Positions 10,555-23,454 of a DNA stretch of 64,000 nt are shown here, piece after piece. How positions within the stretch are numbered: the stretch's first letter is position 1; every line of letters begins with the position of its first letter. The notes beneath the pieces were generated by a model. It ran no database searches. It saw only the letters and a program-made list of their open reading frames with translations, and was not told the DNA's origin. The position numbers were made by a program, and so were the translations under genes. Source of the DNA: Lunularia cruciata (Eukaryota; Streptophyta; Marchantiopsida; Lunulariales; Lunulariaceae); NCBI GenBank assembly GCA_948567375.1, contig OX419755.1, positions 49,915,001 to 49,979,000 on the forward strand, written 5' to 3'.

Positions 10555-12200
10555 TACAGAGATTATCCTCGACGGAGGTGCAACGGCAACTGCGCCTGAC
10601 GGAAGGAAGACCGACGATTTTAGCCCTCCCTCGTTAACTCTAGAGGTCTTCCTTCAACTGGTCACGTAATGCTCGAGTTGCTTGATCAGACCCCGGAGTT
10701 GCTTGGTCAGACCCACGGATTCCCGGGAGCACCCGGTGCCCATTTGGTTGGGGGACAATCAAGGAAACGAGGAAGATGACCTGCGAGATGTGGGAGATTG
10801 CCGTCGGATTCAAATCATGTCAATTTGTAGAGCTTCGCTGATCAATTACAGTAATTGAGGTCCTCTAAGATTGGAGAAATTTAATCCCCGTGAAACGAGT
10901 AGCAGGATATGGCAGGGGAGTACAGCAGATGAGGGAAAAAGGACGACGATGTTGTTCTTGTTGTCTTTGACTGAAATGGGGAGAAGGATTATCAGTCCTT
11001 CCGGGTGATCTCCAGAGGAGTGGGGAGGAAACTGAATTGAACTTCCTCACCAGAAGTTTGTTTGTTACCTCACAGGTGGAATTCGAGAGCGATGCTAGTT
11101 TAAAACTCCTGTAATTGGCGGACGGTGCTTTTTATGGCAAGACGAGAGCACACCTTCCATAACTCCCAATGTCAACAACGAACGAACAACCGTACCCACT
11201 CTGAATCTCGTCCTCCGGCAGCAGCAGCACCTGATGGCAACGTGGATAAATTCACACGCGAAAAAGGCCCTCGGAATCAAAGAACTGGGAAGCGAAAGAG
11301 GTGCGAAGCAAAGGAGGAGAGGGAAGGCGGACGAGGACCTGGAAGATGCGGATATGGAAGCAGAGCGAGAAGGCGGTGCTCAATTCTCCATTCCTGGGGG
11401 AAGGAATCCCGGTGATAGACGTGTAATGCAGTGCGAAGGGTCCTGATTCGATCACGTGAAGATATGACAAGTAAACCGAGAAGCTTGCGGCCACAAGCCA
11501 TCCTCCTCCCCTCTCGTTGTCTGAGGATATCCCATCCCATTCATTCACTCGTCCTTCTCTATCTAAAACCACTCGCTGAATGCTATGGCTCCTGTGACGC
11601 TCCCATGTGCGTGCATGGGCGTTCATGTTCATGCACTTTCTGCCATGGACGAGGTCCACTTTTCCAGGGATTCCTCTCCTCTAAGTAAGTCCTTGTCAGC
11701 ACTTCGAGGAAAGGTATCTACAACGTTTTTCTTTGGAAACAAAGAAATGCACACGCTTACAAACACCTTGAGAGGCACCCATATCACGAGGAGGAAGTAG
11801 AGAGGTTAAACATAGCGCTATGAACGCATTTGGGTTAAGTGCTCCATGGCTGCTCTCAACACGTAATGATAGTTCTGTGACCTGTTGGTATAAGACTTAT
11901 AAGACATGACATTGAACGTTGAGCTAAACATCATTCTCAGTGAGTAACCAAACTCAGAGTTTAATATGTGGTCTTATGTTGATTGCCCGCCGAAGACAAA
12001 AGCGGAGAACAAGTAGTTTCATCATTGGACAGAACCAGGAGCCACTAAATGACATGATCCATATATTTTTAGTTGAGCTCGCTTATATTCCTTTCATCGT
12101 GATGTCTATAGTCTATACGCCTCACCCGGTGTTAAGTCATACTGATGCTTGTTGCCCAATGCATATATCAAGTTGATAAAAAATGTTCATGTCATCTCAC
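10555..12200. other. Intergenic, right edge of gene island
   Basis: This stretch contains the promoter side of PEX11. Several open frames overlap on both strands around 11,125-11,800, but they are low-complexity, Arg- and Ser-rich, and mutually overlapping, and I recognise no domain. I call no gene. Confidence 0.4.
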
Positions 12201-14380
12201 AAAAATTCCAATTTTATAGACAGTTAAATTGATTTTCATGGCCTTCCAGAAGTATCCAATGAAATGCTTAAGATGATGATTTATAAAAAAGGACAAAGTG
12301 CAGTAGATGCAGTGGATGCATATGCTCTCCCTGAAATGCTAAGAATGGTAAGACATAGTTCATTCTTCAAGGTGAACAATGTCTTGAATCCTTCAAGGTT
12401 AGAACTTCCTCTGCCCCTTAAAAGTGTCTGATATTTTATGTTTGAAGACTAAGGAAATTACCTTAGACTATGATTCGACCATATGTCATTTTCTCATGCT
12501 ACTAGTCTAAAGTATCAAGTTCATACCTCAATGTGTGGAAAACTTAAAAGAGAAAGAAAATTGGATTGATCTTTGAAATTTGATAGAAAGAAAGATGTAG
12601 AAAGATAAAATTTGATTTCCTGGGAATCTAGCGGATAATTTAAAGATTGGTACGGAGAGAAAAACTTAAAGGGGTTTTTAATGTTGACTTAATGGATTGC
12701 TAACATAACTAAGGGGAAATTTTATAACAATTTGGTTTGAAAGGGATAATCTATTCAAAGTAACGGGATTGGAGATTTGTTTAGAAATGTACAATAGTTG
12801 ACAAGATTTGAAATTTGGGTATCTAACCGCTAACTGAAATACTTAATCCCCTATTTGATAACACAATATCTACCAAAACTGGTGTCCGAGAAGAAACACG
12901 TTGTTCTCTCGAGGATACAATTCTGAATTAGCTAGATTTGAAGAGAAAGGTCATTATTGGTAGTTTGTTTATTGTTACATATTTAACTTCTTGTGCAGGA
13001 ACCCAAAGACTCCCAAAAAGAATAGTATCACCAATCGAGGTGCACTATGGCAAAAGGGAAAAATAAACATCATTTTCACTAAGAATAATTTCCAATTATT
13101 TTTGAAGGTGATGATTCAATCAATTCCAAAGGGCCTACTTCACTAAAAAAATTTCCACTCCAAAAATTTTGTACTATCCTTGTCATAAGGCACAACTCAG
13201 AAGGGACTTTGCATTGATAGTAGGACTTTGCTTTTTGATTTCGTGGTACTTTCAACACTATAGTTCATTTTTTATCCATGAAGGCATTGCTTCACTCCTT
13301 CAGAACACCCAAGGATCCTAGACTCTAATCATAAGTCTGAATGACACTCTTACTCAAGTACTCGGGTTCATACTATGAATTTCCTCACCACTATCCACCA
13401 AAGACATACTATCAACAATCTGAATTCAAGCAAAAGCAACAAAGGGATTTTTGAACTTTTGCTTTATTTGCAATCAAAGAACTGGATGAATCATTTATAA
13501 CTAGGCCATTGCCTTGAATAGCACTTCCTGCTCTAATCCAAATAAAACTGATGGTTGAAGGAAGCCAAAGATCTTCTTGGCTCATCCTCATTATATATTG
13601 AGAATCATATCTTTGCCTTATCCTATCTACTCCCATGTAGGTTAATTAGGTGCCTTACACATGTTCGAGAAGGTATTAGTTCTTCCTTGAAAACAACTTG
13701 CAGTAATGTCTCCTTCAGACTTACTACTCCAAAGGGTCCATCTACAAAGGTCTTTCAATTGCTTATTACTTTGAAGAACTTACAACTACAAAAGAACTTC
13801 TTTTATTGAAATATCTTTGGCCTAAAGTACTATCGCAAAGAACTACTTTCACTTGTAGAAGTCCTAATAAGGAGCTAAGTCAGTTCCTTGTAACTTACTT
13901 TTTGAAAAAATAGATATCATAGGTCTGACTGAATTTCCCATTTGTGCATTCTCTAAGCCTAATTTCCACATGGTCCATCTTGTCTTCTTTGTATATCATT
14001 CCTTTCAACTTTTGGACTTGCAACTTCAGCTCGTGCAATTTCCTCTTCATGGTCCTTCCTCAAGTTGGTTCCTCCAACATTGCCACAAACTCATCTTGTG
14101 CCTCCTCTTGTTGCTTGAGGATGATTGTCTTCTCATCCTCTAGATGGTTGTACAATACCATTTCTTTCTTCACCCCTTCTATCATTCAAGGTCAATTGGT
14201 CCTTCTTCTTTCTCAACTCTTTTGCCAACCCTTCAAGTTGTGCAACCATCGCCTTCTAATACTAGGACCTATGTACTTCTAAGGTAACCACCTTTATCTT
14301 GATAGTCTCCAATTCACCTCAAATACTTACCACTTCTTTGTCATTGGTCTTTAATTGGCCTTTGTGTCCAAGTTGCATGT
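12201..14380. mobile_element. Decayed AT-rich retroelement remnants (J family)
   Basis: The sequence turns AT-rich here. Around 13,170-13,320 the order of short motifs (AAGGCACAACT, TTTGCATTGA, TATAGTTCAT, AAGGCATTGCTT) matches 44,410-44,560, suggesting a shared LTR. At 13,940-14,290 the minus strand resembles the coiled-coil frame at 44,999-46,468. I therefore read this as a diverged copy of the same family, minus orientation. No intact coding frame remains. Confidence 0.45.
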
Positions 14381-14990
14381 CTATAATATCATTAGCTAGA
14401 CATATTATCTAGAGGTGGAAATTGGCTTAGTAATATGTTGAGGGATTTTATATATGATTGTCTAATTAGAGCATATAAAGGTGTTACTAAAATTGTACTT
14501 CCACTAATAGGGCAAAGGTCAAAAACACATTGAAAACTTCAAAGACAATTTTGAAAACCTAAATGGATGAATTAGGCCTTGAAAAATAAAAATTTTATTT
14601 TCCTCTAGAGGAATGTGCATCACCTCCTCCTCCATATTTGTCTTATTGAGTGCTTTCTAATGGTTCCTCACCTATGTTGGTTTGAGCTTTTTACAAGAAG
14701 ATTCTCCAAAGATTCCATTTGGTCAAACTTATTTGACCGATCAAATAGGGACAAGGATTGACATGTCACCAATCCATGCAGCTAATTTAAGGGTGAAGCT
14801 TGCTGACATGTCACCAATCCATGTATTTGATCCAAGGGTGTAGCTCACTTTGAGGAGATCCTCTTTGCTATATAATAAAGACAATGTCCTCCTTTGGGGC
14901 ATCAAAGTATTGAGGGATGAAGCCTTGTGTTTTTCTTGTGTTTCTTCTCTTGTGTTTCTCTACAGTTTCTCTTCTCCTTGGAACATAACA
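14381..14990 (+). repeat. LTR of decayed gypsy element E
   Basis: This matches the minus-strand LTR at 22,314-22,933 in inverted orientation. Shared segments include AGCTAGACATATTATCTAGAG near the start and CTTGGAACATAACA at the end. A degraded tRNA-Met-type primer-binding site follows directly at 14,992 (TGATAATAGAG against the usual TGGTATCAGAG). A TATA-like TATATAATAAAG lies about 120 bp before the end. Confidence 0.75.
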
Positions 14991-17979
14991 ATGATAATAG
15001 AGTAGGTATTTTAATCCAAGTGAGTGGATCACCTCTTTGAGAGAAGCATGTGCTATTAAGACTAAGCAATTTTGAGCAAAGAAAAAGGAGTGCTAGTGAT
15101 AGATTGGGATTGTTTTAAAGAGGATGGGATGGATGCTCTTGGAGGATAATTTCTTGCACCTTGCTTTCTATTCTTGAATCCATTTTAGATTAAGATCATG
15201 TATATCCAATGTGAGCAAGTGATAATATATCTCATTTACCATTTTGGAGTAGAGTTCATGGACAAAGTAATAAATTTGATAAACTTGGTGATTATCCTTG
15301 TATTGATATATAATAAAGAAAGGGATTTGATAATTTAGATCTTTTTATGATGCAATGGATCTGAATATGCTCTCTTTCAATACTCAAGTAGAAATCCGTT
15401 ATGTAGTTAGACCAAAGTGATGTTTAGGGATTTCATAGTATGCAATTTTGGTGAAGAATATTATCAATAAGTGATGAGGTGATTTAAGATGCCTTTGAGG
15501 TCCCAATGGTAGCCTCAATTGTCTGTGCCTCCTCTTGAGTGATCATGTTAACCTTCTATTGAAGTAGGAAGTAGCAATTGAGCATTTGTAGTGTTTACAA
15601 ATCATGGAGTTGTAGTTGTAGGATCTGCTGCAAGGAATGCAAAGGATGTTGAATGAGTTTTGGAGATCAAGATGACAATGGAGTCATTGCAAAGTCAAGT
15701 ATGTACCTTTAGGAAAAATTATGTAATGCAAGAAGGGGAAACATTCCAAAACCCAATAATAACAGGCTAAGTATGTGGAGAGTCATTCATGCCAATGATA
15801 CCGACTCAAATCAACAATACAACAATGAAACCATATTTTTACTACAAATGAAGAAGAAATGAAACATTGAGCCTTACAAAGGACAACATTCCAAGGGAGT
15901 AGCGGAAAATTGGATCTCAAGAATAAATCAATGCTTTTGATTATTCACAATTGAGAACAACAATCAATCTACAAGCTTGTTTGCATGTGGATACCTAACT
16001 AAAAAAGCTCTCACATGGTTCAATACTTGGGAATGATAAGTGTTGGTAGAAGGAAGAGAGATCACTTGGACTATAATGCAAGATAGGCCATTGAAGAATT
16101 TCCAATCCATGGATTTTATGCGGATGGCTTGAACTTGACTATAGAGGTTAAAGTAGAAGACCAATATATAAGAATACATGGAGGTATTTCTTGATCTACA
16201 AGTTGCAATAACCAATATGAGTCTAGAAAAAGCTCTTGGAAATTTCAAATGGGGGCTAAAAGAGCAAATTTGCAAAGAGGTAATGGTACAAAATCCTCAT
16301 GCCATTTTTAAAGCCATTGTGTGTACTCAAAGAATAGCAAGAGTGCTTGGAGGAGGTGAAGGGGTAGTCCCAATAGAATACTATCAGGCTGAAACACCAC
16401 ACTCTAATGGACCAATTCTTGGGGAATTAGGCAACATTCATTTCCAAGAACAAGCACTACAACCACTAAAGAAGAACAAAGATGGGTCAAAGAAAAGAGA
16501 GATTGAGTCCGATGAGGAGAAGGGGATTGAGTAGAATAATAATGTTTTTATAATTGTGGCAAAGCTAGGCACATAGCCATCAATTGTTGTGCCTACCTTC
16601 CTAAAGGCCCTTGGCTTCCATACAAGGACCTTTGAACAACTTGGAGAGATGAATCAAAGAGGAGGATGTTGAAATCACATTAGAAAATGAAGATCACTAG
16701 TAAATGTACCTCATGGCTTTATTGGCTCAATGGAGAGGAGTAAAAGCAAGGGAAGAAGGAGACAAATGTGCAAAGATTGAAAAAGACAAATGCAGAACTG
16801 ATTGTTGTAAATGGAGTACTAAAAGATAATAAGGTGAGAATATTGATAGACCTTGAAACAAACCTTATTGCAACAAAGCAAGACAATAGATTCTTTGTTG
16901 CAATAAGGTTGGAGATGGAACCAAAGAAGGATAAGAATGAAGAAGTAGAGTCAATAAATTCTCTATTTTTTAATAGAGAAATAAATTCTCTATTGCAATA
17001 AGGTTGGGGATGGAACTAGAGAAAGATAAGAATGAAGAATTAGAGTTACTTAATGGTTAGACAAAGAGGATTGAGTTATTTCCTAAGAAGGTAGCACTCT
17101 CTATGGGAGGTATCAAGAAGAAATTGAGTGGTAAATGAAATAGATAGCTCATTATGATGTGATTTTAGGCATGCTTGGGATGGAACACTACAAATCCACG
17201 GTAGATTGGGGGAAGAGAATAGTGAGAATTAGCCAATGGAAGATCATTGGAGATAGAGAAATATTGAAAAGGTAAGAAATGCCTCTTTATGTCATAGGGA
17301 CAACCGTTATGAGTAAGAAAAATAGATGTTACATGGGTTGAATAAGAGAAGTCTAGAGTGCACAACTTGATGGACAAATTCTTGAGAATTTGAAAGATGT
17401 GGTCAATGAGTTTCAAGATGTTTTTCTTGATGATTTACCCTTAGGATTCCCACCAAAAAGGAGAGTGGATCATAAATCAAGGTAATTCATGGAAATACAC
17501 CTCCTTGTAAGGCCCCATATTGACTATCACCTCATGAGTTGGAGGAGTACAAGGCTCAAATTGAGGATATGCTACAAAAAGAGTTTATCCAACACAAAGT
17601 ATCACCATATGGGATTCTTGTATTGTTTGTGAAAAAGAAGGATGGTACAATACACATGTGCATTGACTATTGGAGCGTAAATAAAAAATAAAGAACAACA
17701 ACCCATTACCTTGCATGGATGATCTTGTAGTTGGCCTTTGTAAGCTTAAACCTCATTTTATTGGGCCTTTTCCCATCATCTTTTGAATTGGTGTAGTGGC
17801 CTATCACCTTGAGCAACCGCCATACATGAAGATCTATCTAGTGTCCCATGTTTCCTTAGATATGCATTCCAACCACCCCACTTTCCTTCCATACAAGAAG
17901 TTAGACCATGTCCAACACTCATTGATGGCATGGAGGAATATGAAGTCAAATGCATTCTCCATAAATTCATCCGTGGTAC
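14991..17979 (+). pseudogene. Decayed gag-protease-RT of gypsy element E
   Basis: Plus-strand remnants follow the 14,381-14,990 LTR. Gag fragments lie at about 15,350-16,530, including the run 16,178-16,534. A protease-like segment lies at 16,768-17,001 (VNGVLKDNKVRILID, with the expected DxGA replaced). The RT start lies at about 17,400-17,720 (NEFQDVFLDDLP, then MHMCIDY-type residues). The frame then jumps straight to an integrase C-terminal GPF-like segment at about 17,750-17,970, so most of RT, RNase H and integrase is deleted. Many stops and shifts are present. The layout matches element F and is presumably a chromovirus relative. Confidence 0.7.
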
Positions 17980-18320
17980 TGTGAATTGGCATGTCTCTCA
18001 CTTAGGATGAGCTTCCAATGGCTATTATGGTAGCACACCATGGACTAAGAAGGCAAGAACTGAGGTTGTTGGAACTGAGGTTGTTGGAAAAAGAAGGATG
18101 GTACAATACACATGTGCATTGACTATTGGAGCGTAAATAAAAAATAAAGAACAACAACCCAAGAGTTCTCAACTCTTTACTCAAAGCTAAACACCTAAGA
18201 ATAATACCAAGTCAATACACTAAATCCAAAATAGAGGTTCTCATCTTTTCCACTTCCTCTAAAGTAGGTCCATTCTATCTTAGTTATGACTAACTTTAGC
18301 TAATCATGACTAATGTAAAA
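17980..18320 (-). repeat. Partial D-family LTR with internal rearrangement
   Basis: This resembles the D LTR at 19,998-20,681 in the same orientation (blocks TCACTTAGGATGA, GGTAGCACACCATGGACTAA, AACCCAAGAGTTCTCAACTC). Its middle is deleted and replaced by about 75 bp copied from element E: 18,088-18,160 repeats 17,632-17,704 almost exactly. It abuts a truncated C LTR on the right. Confidence 0.65.
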
Positions 18321-18327
18321 CTGTCTT

Positions 18328-18474
18328 TTAGGTTCTTCTTGGCTCCTTCCTTATTTGTAGAGGTGCTCTTTTGGTGATATCTTTATATGATCTACTTAGT
18401 CTATCATATAAAATCCTTCCAGATGTTACCACACCAATTTTCACCTCTAGATAATATGTCTAGCTATTGATATT
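18328..18474 (-). repeat. Truncated 3' LTR of gypsy element C
   Basis: This is the terminal part of the LTR seen complete at 22,314-22,933, with the shared segments CTCTTTTGGTGATA and CACCTCTAGATAATATGTC. In element orientation it directly follows the decayed chromodomain and a purine-rich AAAGGGAAAGAGG tract. Confidence 0.7.
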
Positions 18475-21400
18475 ACAAACCTCTTTCCCTTTAAGATGCA
18501 ACATCCTTGTTGCAAAGATGTTGCTCAAAAGATTTCACTAGCATAATTGCATGGGTCAAGTTGGCTATTGGCTCCCATGTTGCCTCATAAAATAGACACC
18601 CTTTTCATTGTACAAGATATTTTACATATAGATGGCAAGTACCCTAGATGCATTTTTGAAGAATGCATTTGACTTCATATTCCTTTGTGCCATCAATGAG
18701 TGTTGGACAAGGTCAAATGTCTTGTATGGAAGGAAAGTGAGGCAGTCGGAAGGCATATCTGCATAGTAAGGAGACATGAAATATTGGATGTATCTTCATG
18801 TGTGACAATAGCTTGAGATGGTCAGCCACTATGCCAATTTAATGAAGAATGGAGAAAGGTCCAATAAAACAAGGTCTGAGCTTACAAGGGCAAAATAATG
18901 TGAGGTTGGTGGTTGACAACCAGACTTGATCTCCAACATTGAACTCCATGTGTTAGTGGTATGAATTTGCATATTGCTTCTATCAATTTTAGGTGATCTG
19001 CAACCTATGCTTGGCATTCTCCACACCCTACTGGATTCTAAAAACAAAAGTGTTGACAATGTCAACCTTGGTAGCCACCAAACGGACCTTTATAAAGCTC
19101 AAAGGTGTAAAAGGATGCTCCATATATAAGGAAGAATGTTGTGACCTGTGTGGAGGCATTTATTGAATTGTTGTAAGCAAATTCCACCAATGGGAGTAAG
19201 GTGTTCCACCTCTCTAGCTCATCTAAAGTGAAGCTCTAGAGCATGTCCTCAATAGTACAATTTGCTTGCTTTGTTTTTGCATTGATTTGTGGATGGTAAG
19301 CTATGGACATAGCCAATTTGGTTTTGAAGAAACCAAAGAGTGTTCTCTAAAACAAACTAGTAATGAGTGCCTCTATTTGTGATGAGCACTCAAGACAAGC
19401 CATGGTGAGAGAAAAGTGCATCTAAGTACAATTAAGCTAGTTGCCATGCAATAACATCCTTGGTGGTAGGACGTACATAAATCATTTTGCTGAGTTGGTT
19501 GAAAAAGACTACAATGGAGTCAAACCTTGAGGTGGTCTTGGGCAATTCACAAACCAGATCCATGCTTACCTATTCCCAACTTTGTGTAGGAGTGGGGAGG
19601 GGTTGAAGGAGTCTTATGGGAGCTTGAGTAGAAGCTTTATTTTGTTGACAAAGTAGGCAGCTCCAAATATATTCCATCACATCATTGCTCATCTTGGGCC
19701 AATAGTAATGGCACTTGACTGCATCCAAGGTCTTGTCTACTCCAACATAACCCTAAAATCTGCAATCCACCTCACACAATCTCTCCAAATCCTCTCATGT
19801 GTACAAGATGTACAAAATCACCTCAAATACATCATAATGAACTACAGGGTATACAAATGGGTTCTTGTTCTATATCAGCTCTCTCCTCCCCTAATGCTCT
19901 CTCCAAGTGAGCTCTCATAGCCTCCTTTGCCTAATGTAGAATTGAACATGGAATATTATCTTGCCTTCTAGAGAGGTCCCCATAATGGAACCAAAAATGT
20001 GAGCCGGCATGTCTTTCACTCAGGATGAACCTCTAATATGGTAGCACACCTTGGACTAAGAAGGCAAGGAACCCCAACTCTATCATACTCCTCCAAGGCT
20101 AACACTCAAAGACTCAAGATATTGTTCACTAGACAACTCAATGAGAGAGAGATAGTTGCAAATGAAAGGATGATGAGTACCTCCTCACCCATAGTTTATA
20201 TACTTGTGAAATAGTTCCGTACCAAAGTTACTAATTAATGGAGTAACTCAAGTTACTAGGCTAAAAGTCAAGTAAGTCAAAAAGTATAAAGGAATATCTA
20301 TCCACATGGGCATATTCCACTAAGCATGTGATCTTATCTTGACCCAATCACTAAGTCAAGGATTCTTTCACATAGGCTATCCTTGGACTATAGAAAAATC
20401 CAAAACAAAAAGGCTTGCGGGCCCAAGAGTTCTTAACTCTTTCCTCAAAGCCAAACACCTAGGAATTATACCAAGTCAATACACTAGAATCCAAAATAGT
20501 AGTGCTCATCTTTTCCACTTCCTCTAAAGTAAGGTCTCCACTATCTTAGCTGTTACTAACTTTAACTAATCATGATTAATGGAGAACCATCCTTTATCTC
20601 TATATAAATAATATCTCTCAAGTATTTGTAATACCAAGCTAAATGTCACAATACCACACAAATGCAAAAATGGGTGTTACAATCCTGCTCAAGCCCTTTC
20701 TCCATGACCAAGGGCCTCTAAGATGACAAACATAACAATTGATGTCTCATTGCACAACTTGGCCATAATTGGAATAGCGTCATTGTCCTGCTCAAGCCCC
20801 TTCTCCTCATGGGACTTCTTCTCTCCTTTCTTTGATCCATCCTCATTCTCCTTGGGAGGTCTTGCTCCTTAATCTTGGAACTAAATGTTGCCCAATTCCA
20901 TAGGAATTGGTCTACCAAAATGGTGTGTCTCAGCCCAATAGTTTTATATTGGGGTTACACTTCACCTCCTCCAAGCACTCCTACTATTCTTTGAGCACAA
21001 GAAATGCCTTTTTGAATAGTGCAAGGATTTTGTACCATTATCTCTTGGCAAATTTTCTGTTTTAATCCCCTTTTGAGATTTTCAAGAGTTTTGATTGGAC
21101 TCATATCAATTATCACAACTTGTAGATAAAGAAATGCCTCCCCGTACTCTTGTATGCTATTCTTCTACTTCAACCCCCTAAGTCTATTTTAGGCCATCTA
21201 CATGGAATACATAGATTGAAAATTCTTTAGCATCCCTTCTTATATAGTTGTCCAAGTGATGTCTCTTCTTTCTACCAACAATGATCATTCCCAAGCATCA
21301 TACCATGTGAGAGCTTTATTGGTCAAGTACCCACACGTAAACATGCATGCAAAATGATCAGTGATCTCAATTGTGAACAATTGAAGGTATTGATTTGTTC

Positions 21401-22313
21401 TTGAAATCTAATTTTCCACTATTCTCATTGAACGTTGTCACTTGTAAGGCTTGATATTGCACGTCTTTTTCATTTATGGTAACAACGTGGCTTGGTTGTT
21501 GATTGGGATTGATGTCATTGGCATGAATGACTCTCCAAGTACTTAAATCATTGGTGTTGTTGAGATGGTTCCCCTCCTTGCATTACTTGATTTTTCTTGA
21601 ATGTACATATTCAATTTTTCAATTCCTCCATGGTCACCTTGAATTTCACATTGTTCAACATCCTTTGCATTCCTTGCATCAACTCCTGCAACTATGGATC
21701 TATGATTTGTACACATGGCAATTGTTCATTTGCTACTTCCTACTTCAATAGAGGGTTAAGATGATCATTCAAGAGAAGGCACAAACTATCGGGACTACCA
21801 TTGGGACCTTAGAGGCTATCATTTGTTGATAATATTTCTCACAAAAATTGCGGACTATGAAATCTCTAAACACCACTTTTGGTCTAACCACATAATGGAT
21901 TTCTACTTGCATGTTGAAAGGGAGAGGATTTGGTACTTTCAGATCCATAAAATCATAACAAAATTTTAGATTATCAAATTCCACTCCTTGTCATATACCA
22001 CCACAAGTAGAATCATCCGGTTTGGTGAATTCATCACTCTGTCCATGAACAAAGCTCCAAAATGATAAATGAGAGATACTCTCATTTGCTCACGGTAGAT
22101 GTACATAATCTTGATGTGAAATGGATTCAAGAATGGAAAGTTGAGTGTGGGAATTTATCCTCTAGGTGCCTCCATCCCATCTTTTCTCTAACACCCCAAG
22201 TCTAACAATTGCACTATGTTTTCTCCCCTCAAAATTACTCAATTTTAGTAGCCCGTGTTCTTCCAAGAGTGGTGATCCACTCTCTTGGATTAAAACACCA
22301 ACTCTGATACCAT
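18475..22313 (-). pseudogene. Decayed internal region of gypsy element C
   Basis: Read on the minus strand from 22,313 leftward: primer-binding site TGGTATCAGAG just inside the LTR, gag fragments (about 22,000-20,690, with zinc-knuckle remnants near 20,750), an inserted D-family LTR (20,681-19,998), then integrase (about 19,720-19,300), the integrase C-terminal module (about 19,060-18,830) and a chromodomain remnant (about 18,680-18,490) matching that of element F. Protease, RT and RNase H are missing. All frames are broken. Confidence 0.72.
19998..20681 (-). repeat. D-family LTR inside element C
   Basis: A 684-bp segment, in minus orientation starting TGTAACACCC and ending near GGCTCACA. 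A close copy lies in plus orientation at 47,534-48,225. It contains TCTCTATATAAATAA-type promoter-like sequence. No clear target duplication is visible, so it may be a solo LTR or keep a short piece of its own interior on the left (about 19,750-19,997). Confidence 0.7.
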
Positions 22314-22933
22314 TGTAATATTCCAAGGATAGAACTACTCTCCAAGATTACTACAAGAGAGAAAACACAAGCTTCACATTCAATACTTAGATTCAATACC
22401 CCAAAGGAGCACCTTCTCTTTATTATATAGCAAAGAGGATCCCCTCAAAGGAAGCTCCATCCTTGGATCAGATACATGGATTGGTGACATGTCAGTAAGC
22501 TCCACTCTTAGATTAGTTGCTTGGATGGGTGACATGTTGGTCCTTGTCATATTTGGTTGGTCAAATAGGTTTGATCAAAGGGAATCTTTAGGGAATCATA
22601 TTGTAGGAATCTCAAAATCACATGGGTGAAGTATAGTTGGAAAGCTTTCAATAAGAAAAACCTAGGGGGAAGGAATTCAAGCCTTTTCTCCATTGGGGAA
22701 GTAATATACACATTTTCAAGGCCTAATTCATCCCATTAGGCCTCTAAATACTTTAGAGTCACATAACTGACTCTAAAGTATTTAGGTTATTCTCAATTCT
22801 TGCACTATTAGTAGAAGTGCTCTTTTGGTGACACCTCTATCTAATCTACTTATTCTGTCATATATAACATCCTTCCAAATGTTACCAAACCAATTTTCAC
22901 CTCTAGATAATATGTCTAGCTATTGGTATTACA
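22314..22933 (-). repeat. 5' LTR of gypsy element C (620 bp)
   Basis: In minus orientation the LTR begins TGTAATACCAATAGCTAG and ends CTTGGAATATTACA. It is followed by A and then the primer-binding site TGGTATCAGAG, complementary to the 3' end of initiator tRNA-Met, which fixes the boundary. It is homologous to the LTRs of E and F. Confidence 0.85.
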
Positions 22934-22935
22934 AA

Positions 22936-23454
22936 AACATCTTGAAAACTTCAAAGCCAATTTTGAAAACCTAAACGGATGAATTATGCTTCAAAAAATG
23001 AAAGATTCACCCTTTCTCCATAGTGCATTTCTCCAAAGGGAGGTAAATCTTTCATTCTTCCTTTGGAGAAAGGGTTTTTCTTTCTCTCCCTCCTCTCCCA
23101 ATGTTTGTCTCATTGAGAGCTTTCCAACTGTACTCCACCCATAATATTCTTAGCTTCTTATAAGAAGATTCCCCAAAGATTCTCTCTAGTCAAACTTGTT
23201 TGACCAACCAAATAAGACAAAGATCCAACATGTCATCAATCCATACAATTAATCTAAGGGTGGAACTTTCTGACATATCACTAATCCATGTCTTTGATCC
23301 AAAGAGTGTAGCTCTCTTTGAGTGTATCCTCTTTGGTCTATTATATAAACAAGTGTCCTTTTGGGGCATCGGATTATTGAGAGATGAAGCCTTGGTTTCT
23401 TTTGTGTTTCTCTTGGGGTTTTTCCTATCCTTGGAACATTACAATGTCTATCTC
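22936..23454 (+). repeat. 5'-truncated E/C-type LTR, inverted beside C LTR
   Basis: Plus-orientation LTR fragment sharing ACTTCAAAG, CCAATTTTGAAAACCTAAA, CATGTCA-CAATCCAT and the terminal CCTTGGAACATTACA with the E LTR. Its first ~100 bp are missing. Together with the 22,314-22,933 LTR it makes a head-to-head inverted LTR pair. Confidence 0.65.

Noticed and set aside
11125-11800. Overlapping open frames on both strands
   Set aside because: Low-complexity, mutually overlapping, without domains or splice support.
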